A DNA stretch of 6,022 nt from JBPCRW01 sp050996405 (lineage in GTDB: Bacteria > Acidobacteriota > Blastocatellia > Pyrinomonadales > Pyrinomonadaceae): NCBI GenBank assembly GCA_050996405.1, contig JBPCRW010000039.1:1-6022 (forward strand). The letters run 5' to 3'. Under the pieces are notes generated by a model. The model worked only from the letters and a program-made list of their open reading frames with translations, was not told the origin of the DNA and made no database searches. Position numbers and translations under genes: made by a program. Positions 1 to 6,022 of the stretch are shown piece after piece. Numbering within the stretch: position 1 is the stretch's first letter; every line of letters begins with the position of its first letter.

Positions 1-63
1 GCGGCGAGCAGTTTGGATCGTGAAAAGCTCTGGGAAGTTTTGGAAGAGGAATTTAAGGATTAA
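1..63 (+). CDS. 3' end of an unidentified upstream gene (partial)
   Basis: The first reading frame is open from the window edge to a TAA at 61-63. It gives a 20-residue tail, AASSLDREKLWEVLEEEFKD, which looks like an amphipathic, acidic C-terminal helix of a soluble protein. Twenty open codons alone are weak evidence. The support comes from the natural-looking composition and from the position: the stop lies 16 nt before the signal-peptide start of the next gene, matching the tight spacing seen elsewhere in the window. No family can be assigned from so short a tail. It is probably the preceding member of the same operon. Confidence 0.5.
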   Translation, partial: AASSLDREKLWEVLEEEFKD

Positions 64-79
64 ATTCCAAAAAATCAAA

Positions 80-2671
80 ATGATGAACAAGGGCTGCTCG
101 ATAAAATTTAGTTTGATTTTGCTGTTGGCATTGTGCGTTCCGGCATTCGGGAAAACCGTCTCCGATGATGCCGCGCAGCTTCGCTGGTTGGTCGCCGGAG
201 CGTTTCAATCTCAGGGAAGCAATGCGCTTTTCAAAGATTATCTCGCGCCGCAAAACGAAACGAATTTACGGGCAAAAACGAGCAAAGCGGCAGGCAAAAA
301 CTCTTTGGGAATTGTGCGCTGGCAGGAAGCAGATAAAACTGAAGACGGCGCGATTGATTTTTCAAAAATGTTTCCGAACGAGAAAAGCGCCGTTGTCTAT
401 GCTTACGCGGAAATCAACGCGCCGACCGCGCAAACTCTCGCGGCGACAATCGGAAGCGGAAACAATATCCAGGTTCGTCTAAACGGCGAAATCGTTCTGG
501 AAAGCCGCCTTTCCCGCAAGCCCGAAGCCGACAAAGACACTCTCGTTTTGCCCTTGCGAAAAGGTTTAAACACGATTCTGGTCAAAATGGAAGGCGGCGG
601 CAACGATTGGAAACTCTGGTGGACGACGCATCAGCCGACCGGCAAATTATTCGTCAATCAGCACAACACAATCATTCCCGACTTTCGAGTAAATGAAGCG
701 GTTTCGGCGTGGGGACAAATCGAAATCGCCAACGCGAGCGGCGAGCAATTGAAAAATGTCACAATCGAGGCGGTCGGCGACGATTTGATTTTGCCGAGCC
801 GTTCCGAAGCGATTTCGCTGAAACCCGCAGAAATCCGGCGCGTTCCGGTTTGGATCAGCGCGAAACGGTCGGCAAATCAAACGGACGAAAAACCGATTCG
901 CCTGCGCGTCGCGGCAGGCGGCGCGGAGCAGTTTATCGAGTTCAAGCCGCGCGTCAGAGAAGCTGACGGCTATTTTGTCACGACATATCGTTCCGCCGTT
1001 GACAGTTCGGTGCAGCCTTTTTCCGTTCTGCTGCCCGCTTCCTTTAATCCCGAAAAAACCTATCCGTTGATTCTCCTGCTGCACAGAGCGCACGTTACCG
1101 ACTGGGCGCAAAATATCATTTCTTACGACGCGAAGGACTGGGCGATTCAAGTTGCCGTTCACGACCGGGGAAACAATCGTTACCGCGACATCGGCGAGGT
1201 TGACATTGACGAGGTTTTGCGAGAAGTAAAACGCCGCTACCGGATTGACGACGAAAAAATTTATCTCGCCGGGCATTCGATGGGCGGTTACGGGACTTGG
1301 TGGCAGGCGACGCGGCGACCCGATATGTGGGCTTCTATCTCGCCGCAGGCGGGTTACACGGATTACACGCTTTATCTGCGCGGCGAGAGTGCTAAAACGC
1401 AAAATCCGTTTCAAAAACGTCTGCTCGAAAGCTGGAGTCCGCTTAATTTCGCGGAAAATCTGCTGCACGTTCCCGCCTTTGTCGTTCACGGCGCAAAAGA
1501 CGACAACGTTTCGGTCGAACACAGCCGGAAAATGACGGCGCGGCTTCGGGAACTAGGTTACAAATTCGACTATTACGAAAACCCCGAAGGCGGTCACTGG
1601 TGGGGACCGCGCGGAAAAAATTACGGGGTAGAGGTTGCTGACAGTCCGAAGATTTGGCAGTTTTTGCGGCAGACAAAGCAACGCGCCGACGCGCCCCGAA
1701 AGGTGATTTACAAAACCGACACGCTGCATTACAACAAAGCCTATTGGGTAACGATTGACGAACTCGAAAAGGCGAATCAAATGTCGCTTTTGCAAGCCGA
1801 AATCGCCGCGCCGAACCAAATTTCCGTCCGGGCGGAAAATATCAAACAATTTACGCTCGATTTAAACGAAAAGCTAGTCGAAACCAACCAGCCCGTAACG
1901 ATAAAAATCAATAATCAAACGGCGTTTCAAGGCGCGTTGCCGTCTTCAAAACGTCTGACCTTGCGGCTTGAAACGGGCGGCTTTCTTCAGATTTTGAAAA
2001 AGAACGAAAACCGGGAAACGACGCTTGCCGCCGAATTGGATTCAAGCGGGCGGGCAGCGCGATTTTTCGAGCGCGAAAATCCGCCTCTGCAAAAAACGCC
2101 GGAAATTTACGGCAGAATCAGCGACGCATTCAACAAGCCCTTTCTGTTCGTCGTCGGCACGAAAGGAAACGATGCGAAATCAATCGCCTTGAATAAAGCG
2201 GCAGAACGAGCCGCCGCAAGTCTCGCCCGCGAATGGATGATGCGAGCCGATGGCATCGCGGAAATCAAACGCGATGTTGACGTAACCGCCGCCGACATCA
2301 ATTCGCGCAACCTGATTTTGTTCGGCAGCGCGAACACCAACGCGATTATCGCCGAAATAAACCCAAAACTCCCCATCAAATTTAACGGCGCAGGTTTAAT
2401 CGCCAACGGGCAAAGAATCGTCGGCGAAGATTTAGGAATGGTTCTGATTGCGCCGAATCCTTTGCAGAAGAATCGCTATGCGGTCGTGGTCGGCGGCACA
2501 ACACCGAAAAGTTTTGAAACGGCTTCGCGGCTTAATTTCAACGAGCTGCCCGATTTCGTAATTTTCGACCGGCGCACGCTGGCGGGCGAAAGACAGGATT
2601 TTGTCGGCGGCGGATTTTTCAACAAATTTTGGCAACTAGATGATATGAGCCAGATCGGGCGCGACAAATAA
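80..2671 (+). CDS. Exported alpha/beta-hydrolase, prolyl-oligopeptidase/esterase type, with accessory domains
   Basis: This is a secreted serine hydrolase of 863 residues, numbered from the Met at 80. That start is preferred over the ATG at 20, which overlaps the upstream frame and would put a 28-residue basic extension before the signal peptide. The signal peptide has a hydrophobic core FSLILLLALCVPAFG, with likely cleavage near residue 25. Residues about 30-185 form a beta-rich region with carbohydrate-binding or galactose-binding-like character. Residues about 190-295 look like an Ig-like beta-sandwich. Residues about 296-535 are the alpha/beta-hydrolase, with nucleophile Ser400 in GHSMGGYG, Asp474 in HGAKDDNV and His506 in EGGHWW, so the triad is complete. 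The usual oxyanion HG motif reads HRAH (His335, Arg336). About 320 C-terminal residues (YWVTIDEL, then GRISDAFNKPFLFVVGT and a Rossmann-like LILFGS segment) resemble the accessory tail of large bacterial 'prolyl oligopeptidase family' proteins. Peptidase versus carbohydrate esterase cannot be settled; the neighbouring lyase favours an esterase role on a polysaccharide. Confidence 0.88.
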   Translation: MMNKGCSIKFSLILLLALCVPAFGKTVSDDAAQLRWLVAGAFQSQGSNALFKDYLAPQNETNLRAKTSKAAGKNSLGIVRWQEADKTEDGAIDFSKMFPNEKSAVVYAYAEINAPTAQTLAATIGSGNNIQVRLNGEIVLESRLSRKPEADKDTLVLPLRKGLNTILVKMEGGGNDWKLWWTTHQPTGKLFVNQHNTIIPDFRVNEAVSAWGQIEIANASGEQLKNVTIEAVGDDLILPSRSEAISLKPAEIRRVPVWISAKRSANQTDEKPIRLRVAAGGAEQFIEFKPRVREADGYFVTTYRSAVDSSVQPFSVLLPASFNPEKTYPLILLLHRAHVTDWAQNIISYDAKDWAIQVAVHDRGNNRYRDIGEVDIDEVLREVKRRYRIDDEKIYLAGHSMGGYGTWWQATRRPDMWASISPQAGYTDYTLYLRGESAKTQNPFQKRLLESWSPLNFAENLLHVPAFVVHGAKDDNVSVEHSRKMTARLRELGYKFDYYENPEGGHWWGPRGKNYGVEVADSPKIWQFLRQTKQRADAPRKVIYKTDTLHYNKAYWVTIDELEKANQMSLLQAEIAAPNQISVRAENIKQFTLDLNEKLVETNQPVTIKINNQTAFQGALPSSKRLTLRLETGGFLQILKKNENRETTLAAELDSSGRAARFFERENPPLQKTPEIYGRISDAFNKPFLFVVGTKGNDAKSIALNKAAERAAASLAREWMMRADGIAEIKRDVDVTAADINSRNLILFGSANTNAIIAEINPKLPIKFNGAGLIANGQRIVGEDLGMVLIAPNPLQKNRYAVVVGGTTPKSFETASRLNFNELPDFVIFDRRTLAGERQDFVGGGFFNKFWQLDDMSQIGRDK

Positions 2672-2676
2672 AAGAT

Positions 2677-5600
2677 ATGGACAAGCGGCAATTATTTATT
2701 TTTGCGAAAAAAAATTCTTTGCGATTTATTTTTTTGTGCGCGTTGTCGGCATGTGCGGTTTTCGCGCAGACTCCAAACATTTTGCTCGAAAATTACGTTT
2801 TGCACGAAGATTTTCAGGGCGACGGGCTTGGGCAGTTTGCCAATTATCCGCCCGCGCAGGATGTCGGTTACGAGCCTTCGATAACGCCGACCTCGGATTT
2901 CGACGCGCCCGGCGGACGCGCTCTGATGCGCGTCGTCAAACCTAACCGCGATGGCGCGATGCGGTTAGGTTTTATCAGGCAGACGTTTTTGCGGGCGGAT
3001 GACGGGGCGAAAATTTCTTTCGCCTATTATTTGAATCACGCCGACGCGAATGACCAAATCGAAATCGGTCTGGCGGGAGGCGACGGCTGCCGTTACACGA
3101 AAGAAATTCCCGCGAAAACGGGCGGCTGGACGAAGGCGGAAATCGCTCTCACGGATTTTCGCTGCGAAGCAAATAAGACGCTGAAAAACGGCACCGGCAT
3201 CGAAGCGTTTTACATCGTCGCCGACCTGAAACGCGCCGACGCGGACATCACTTATCGTTTTATCATTGACGATGTTGCTTTGCAGGCAAAGCGGGCGGCG
3301 CGTTTCGACGTGCGCGAGCCGCAAACCGTCAGAATCGAATCGCAAGACGCGACGGTGAGCGCGAAAAGCTATGTCGCGGGCGACCGCATTTCGCTCGCGG
3401 CTTTCCTTTCCACCAGACTCAAAAACGCCGTTGCCGCGATTGAAAATCAAGACGGCAAAATTATCGCTTCGCAGCCGCTTTTCGACGACGGGACGCACGG
3501 CGACGAGCGCGGCGGAGACGGCGTTTGGTCAAATAATTCGATTTACATTCTGCAAAAAAATGACCCGCCGGGCGTTTGGAAAATTAAGCTGCAAGGCGCA
3601 ACTGCGGGCGGCGAAAGCGTTTTGACCGAGATTCGTTTTATTCACCGCCCGGCGGAAAGACTCGCGCATCCGCGTCTTTATTTCGACGCGGGCGATAAAC
3701 AGACGCTCGTCTCCCGAACGCAAAACCCGAAAACCGCCGGGTTGTGGAAGGAAATTTTAGAGACGGCAAAAACGCGCCGCGCCGGTGATGTTTCCCGCGC
3801 CGGTAAAGTTTTTGAAATGCTTGACGAGCAATACCTGCTCCCTTCGCTTACAGGATATTTCGACGCGCTCAGTCAGGCGTATTTGCGAATCGAATACAAT
3901 GCGCTGGCGGCTTATCTGACGAATGACGCGCAAGCGCGCGAGTCGGCGAAAAAGGCTCTCTTGGACGTTTCACGCTGGAGTCGCTGGGAGCCGCCCTGGT
4001 TCACGGCGCACGGTCAGCACACATATTATCCGGCGGGACAACTCGCGGCGCAAGTCGCCTTCGGTTATGACTTACTTTACGACGATTTGACCGAAGCGGA
4101 ACGTGTCCAAGTGCGCCGCGCGCTCATCGAAAAGGCGATTATTCCGGCTTATAAGGAATACGTTTTGGACAATCGCGTGATGGCGAACACGAGCAACTGG
4201 ATTGCACACACCGTCGGCGGCGCGTTAATCGCGTCGGCGGCAATCGCGGGCGACGTTACCGGCGATGAAGCGGGCGGAAAATTTGACGTTTATCTGAACG
4301 GGCTGCTGCTCAAATTTGAGAGACATCTGGCGGCAAGTTATCTGGCGGACGGAAGCTACGGCGAGGGAATCAGCTATCAGGAGTTCGATTTGGAAACGAC
4401 CGCGCCCGCGCTCGTCGCGCTTCGTCGCGTTTTCGGCATTGATTACAGGGACAAAACCCGCGTCAAGGATTCGCTCGCCTACCCGCTTTACACTTTCGCG
4501 CAGCCCGTCGAAGGCAGTCTCGATATGGGCGATTCGCACCCGCCGTCGGCACGCACGATTGCGCCGCTCGTCGCCGAATCAAAAGATGCGACGCTGCGCT
4601 GGTTTTACGAGCAGTTTCCGCATAATTCCGTCGCCGATTTTATTTTCTTTGACGATGCTATCGCGCCGAAACCGCCGTCGCTTCCTTCGTCGCGCATTTT
4701 TCGGAACAAGGGCAACGCCGTCTTTCGCACGGGCTGGGGCAAGGACGATTCTGTTTTTCTCTTTCGCGCCGGAGCGAATTTCAATCACAATCACGCCGAT
4801 CAAGGCGCGTTTTTGCTGACCGCTTTCGGCGAGCCTCTGATTACCGAAGCCGGTTGGTCGGATTATTACAAAGACCCGTATTACGCGACGTTTTTCACGC
4901 AAGCCATCGGACACAACACGATTTTGGTTGACGGCGACCCGGAAAGCCAAACGATTCCCGACACGCCGCAATTCAAGGCTCTCGACGATTACCCGCGCGT
5001 TACTGATGCAATCACAAGCGAATTTTTCGACGGCGTGAGCAGCGAGTTGTCTTCCGTTTATAAAAATCGGCTGGAGCGTTATGCGAGGCGCATTGCGTTT
5101 GTCAAACCGTATTATTTTGTCGTCTTTGACGATTTGAAGGCGCGCGGAAATCCCCGAACATTTGATTTCTTGCTGCATCTGCCGAATCGCGCGGGCATAG
5201 AGACCGAAGGCGCGGCGGCGATTTACAACGGCGAAAAAGCGTCGCTCGGCGTTCAGTTTTTCTCGCCGGACGATGCGAAATTGAGCGTTGAAAACGGGCG
5301 CATTCCGTATCCGGTTTTTTCGACGCGAACGCCCGCCGAAGCACCGCCGCAACCCGCGTATCTCGATTTCAAAACTATTAAGCCGTTGAGAGAAACACAG
5401 TTTTTGACCGCGCTTGTTCCTGCCAGAACCGAAAGCGCGGCGCGTGAGTTAATCAACGGAATGACCGAACTCGCGGGCGAAAATCTAAAAGGCATTCGCG
5501 CCCGTCGCGGCGATGAAACCGATTTTGTGATGTTCCGCATGGGCGCGGGAAACGCGGCGATGCGACAGGGTGAATGGTCGGCGGATGCGTCGGTTTTGAC

Positions 5601-5913
5601 GGTGACGACAAGCGGCGACAGTCTAAAAATGTTCGCTGTTCAAAACGGGCGCGTCCTGCGGCGCGGCAGTCAGATTTTATTTTCGAGCGATTCTCCGACG
5701 AGTGCCGCCGTCAATTACGACGCGAATCAAATCGAGGCAATTTGCAACACGGACGCGGCGGCGAAAATCGTTTTATTTTCCGGCAAAAATCCAGTCCGCG
5801 TTCTGCTCGACGGCAGGGAATTAGGCGCGAATGCGTTTAGTTTTAATCGCGCCAACGGCACGATTTCAATCGACGTTCCGGCGGGACGGCATGAGATTAA
5901 AATTATTTTATGA
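2677..5913 (+). CDS. Exported heparinase II/III-family protein, probable polysaccharide lyase (multidomain)
   Basis: This is a probable periplasmic or cell-surface lyase that cleaves uronic-acid polysaccharides by beta-elimination. Residues 1-30 form a signal peptide. Type I cleavage at AVFA|QT is likely, but L23-S24-A25-C26 also fits a lipobox, so a lipoprotein is possible. Residues about 35-215 look like a carbohydrate-binding-like beta-sandwich. Residues about 215-328 form an Ig-like domain with a Gly/Asp-rich loop, DDGTHGDERGGDGVW (270-284). From HPRLYF (331-336) to about 670 lies the alpha/alpha-toroid, with NTSNW (504-508), His511 and DGSYGEGISY (558-567); Asn507, Tyr561 and Tyr567 are active-site candidates. 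The C-terminal Hepar_II_III beta domain starts near GNAVFRTGW (679) and carries NHNHAD (703-708), EAGWSDYY (724-731) and GHNTILVDG (745-753). At 1078 residues it is longer than typical members because of the N-terminal modules. No C-terminal sorting signal is visible. The gene starts 5 nt after the hydrolase stop, with no clear Shine-Dalgarno. The substrate is unassigned. Confidence 0.88.
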   Translation: MDKRQLFIFAKKNSLRFIFLCALSACAVFAQTPNILLENYVLHEDFQGDGLGQFANYPPAQDVGYEPSITPTSDFDAPGGRALMRVVKPNRDGAMRLGFIRQTFLRADDGAKISFAYYLNHADANDQIEIGLAGGDGCRYTKEIPAKTGGWTKAEIALTDFRCEANKTLKNGTGIEAFYIVADLKRADADITYRFIIDDVALQAKRAARFDVREPQTVRIESQDATVSAKSYVAGDRISLAAFLSTRLKNAVAAIENQDGKIIASQPLFDDGTHGDERGGDGVWSNNSIYILQKNDPPGVWKIKLQGATAGGESVLTEIRFIHRPAERLAHPRLYFDAGDKQTLVSRTQNPKTAGLWKEILETAKTRRAGDVSRAGKVFEMLDEQYLLPSLTGYFDALSQAYLRIEYNALAAYLTNDAQARESAKKALLDVSRWSRWEPPWFTAHGQHTYYPAGQLAAQVAFGYDLLYDDLTEAERVQVRRALIEKAIIPAYKEYVLDNRVMANTSNWIAHTVGGALIASAAIAGDVTGDEAGGKFDVYLNGLLLKFERHLAASYLADGSYGEGISYQEFDLETTAPALVALRRVFGIDYRDKTRVKDSLAYPLYTFAQPVEGSLDMGDSHPPSARTIAPLVAESKDATLRWFYEQFPHNSVADFIFFDDAIAPKPPSLPSSRIFRNKGNAVFRTGWGKDDSVFLFRAGANFNHNHADQGAFLLTAFGEPLITEAGWSDYYKDPYYATFFTQAIGHNTILVDGDPESQTIPDTPQFKALDDYPRVTDAITSEFFDGVSSELSSVYKNRLERYARRIAFVKPYYFVVFDDLKARGNPRTFDFLLHLPNRAGIETEGAAAIYNGEKASLGVQFFSPDDAKLSVENGRIPYPVFSTRTPAEAPPQPAYLDFKTIKPLRETQFLTALVPARTESAARELINGMTELAGENLKGIRARRGDETDFVMFRMGAGNAAMRQGEWSADASVLTVTTSGDSLKMFAVQNGRVLRRGSQILFSSDSPTSAAVNYDANQIEAICNTDAAAKIVLFSGKNPVRVLLDGRELGANAFSFNRANGTISIDVPAGRHEIKIIL
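2938..2972. repeat. Perfect 12-bp inverted repeat with 11-nt spacer, inside the lyase coding sequence
   Basis: AAACCTAACCGC (2938-2949) and GCGGTTAGGTTT (2961-2972) are exact reverse complements, separated by GATGGCGCGAT. The repeat lies in codons of residues 88-99 (KPNRDGAMRLGF) of the lyase N-terminal module. In mRNA it would form a strong stem-loop whose 3' arm ends in a short U-run. The reading frame is uninterrupted, so it is not an insertion scar that breaks the gene. Its role, if any, is unknown. Confidence 0.8.
3778..3813 (+). repeat. Short imperfect tandem duplication (two 18-nt units) in the lyase gene
   Basis: Two adjacent 18-nt units both begin CGCGCCGGT and encode RAGDVS then RAGKVF, residues 368-379 of the lyase. 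They sit just after the start of the toroid domain, after the HPRLYF motif. The units differ mainly in the fourth and sixth codons. This may be a small slippage duplication in a surface loop or simple coincidence. The frame is preserved. Confidence 0.35.
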
Positions 5914-5918
5914 TGATG
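5910..5918 (+). promoter_or_regulatory. Overlapping stop/start with three tandem ATG codons (translational coupling)
   Basis: The lyase stop TGA (5911-5913) is embedded in ATGATGATG. The first ATG gives a 4-nt ATGA overlap and the second a 1-nt TGATG overlap, both common coupling arrangements; the third lies clear of the stop. The closest purine-rich motif upstream, GAGA at 5893-5896, is weak and rather distant. Start selection among the three probably depends on ribosomes terminating on the lyase gene. The coupling is inferred; the overlap is seen directly. Confidence 0.65.
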
Positions 5919-6022
5919 CGAGTATCTAAATTAGCGGTTTTACTGCTTTGTCTGTTGTCGCAAATCGGAAACGTTGCGGCGCAAACGAACGCGCCGCGAA
6001 AGTTTCAGGGTTTTCTGGGGAC
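5910..6022 (+). CDS. 5' end of an exported protein of unknown function (partial)
   Basis: An open frame begins at ATG 5910 and runs off the window after 37 codons. It encodes a textbook signal peptide: a short basic start (MMMRVSK), a hydrophobic core LAVLLLCLLSQIG, and a likely signal peptidase I site at NVAA|QT. The few mature residues (QTNAPRKFQGFLG) do not identify a family. LLLC does not fit a lipobox well, since position -1 is Leu. The start overlaps the lyase stop as ATGA, so the gene is almost certainly in the same operon and its product is probably another secreted component of the same degradation pathway. ATGs at 5913 and 5916 are alternative starts. The frame is shorter than usual detection thresholds, but the signal peptide and overlap make it convincing. 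Confidence 0.82.
   Translation, partial: MMMRVSKLAVLLLCLLSQIGNVAAQTNAPRKFQGFLG

Noticed and set aside
20..79. Upstream ATG at 20 as the start of the hydrolase gene
   Set aside because: It would overlap the upstream frame by 44 nt and add 20 mostly basic residues before a normal signal peptide; the ATG pair at 80/83 gives a standard n-region.
647..1522. A 291-codon open frame on the minus strand opposite the hydrolase gene
   Set aside because: It is antisense to a clearly conserved hydrolase domain, is Arg/Val/Asn-rich without motif or signal sequence, and is explained by the codon pattern of the sense gene.
2672..2676. Possible terminator or promoter between the two large genes
   Set aside because: The gap is only 5 nt and has no stem-loop or promoter-like boxes; read-through is the simplest view.
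2940..2970. Integron attC-like boxes: ACCTAAC (RYYYAAC) and GTTAGGT (GTTRRRY) in the correct order
   Set aside because: They are a by-product of the palindrome. The span of 31 nt is shorter than known attC sites, there are no separate L boxes or extrahelical bases, it lies inside an intact gene, and no integrase is in view.
3670..3691. Small inverted repeat CCGCGTC...GACGCGG with an 8-nt loop
   Set aside because: Arms of only 7 bp are expected several times by chance in a GC-rich 6-kb window.
4316..4819. A 167-codon plus-strand frame overlapping the lyase
   Set aside because: Translation is Arg/Ser-rich and reads as the out-of-frame shadow of the lyase toroid region; no start signal or family motif.
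4579..5352. A 257-codon open frame on the minus strand opposite the lyase C-terminal domain
   Set aside because: Arg-rich low-complexity translation, no recognisable domain, and fully overlapped by the Hepar_II_III domain on the plus strand.

Overview
The window is the interior of a tightly packed plus-strand gene cluster. It holds two complete large genes, the last 20 codons of a probable upstream gene, and the first 37 codons of a downstream gene. Base composition is moderately GC-rich by eye, with frequent AAA/GAA/TTT codons mixed with GCG/CGC. Recognisable Shine-Dalgarno sequences are absent before the starts, and two of the three exported products have predicted mature ends beginning Ala-Gln-Thr. 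These traits suggest an Acidobacteriota-like (perhaps Blastocatellia) or similar polysaccharide-degrading environmental bacterium. That is an inference of low confidence, since no taxonomic marker gene is present.

Layout: 1-63 is the 3' end of an unidentified gene. 80-2671 encodes an exported alpha/beta-hydrolase of the prolyl-oligopeptidase/esterase type, with an N-terminal beta-rich region and a large C-terminal accessory region. 2677-5913 encodes an exported 1078-residue heparinase II/III-family protein, a probable polysaccharide lyase, with a beta-sandwich and Ig-like N-terminus, an alpha/alpha-toroid and a C-terminal beta-sandwich. 5910-6022 opens a third exported protein whose function cannot be read. 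The gaps are 16 nt, 5 nt and a 4-nt overlap, so co-transcription is very likely. There is no gene-free stretch over 300 bases, and I saw no RNA gene, CRISPR array, insertion sequence, clear promoter or terminator.

Working together: a secreted esterase/peptidase-like hydrolase next to a secreted uronic-acid lyase fits a polysaccharide-utilisation operon. The hydrolase may remove acyl or other ester decorations so that the lyase can cleave the backbone. The specific polysaccharide cannot be named from sequence alone.

Most worth a second look: a perfect 12-bp inverted repeat inside the lyase coding sequence (2938-2972); the loss of the oxyanion-hole glycine motif (HG to HR) in an otherwise intact hydrolase triad; a Glu where the family usually has a metal-binding Asp in the lyase; and unusual doubled or tripled ATG starts. 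None of these proves a new system. The window otherwise reads as an accessory carbohydrate-degradation locus with an unassigned substrate.
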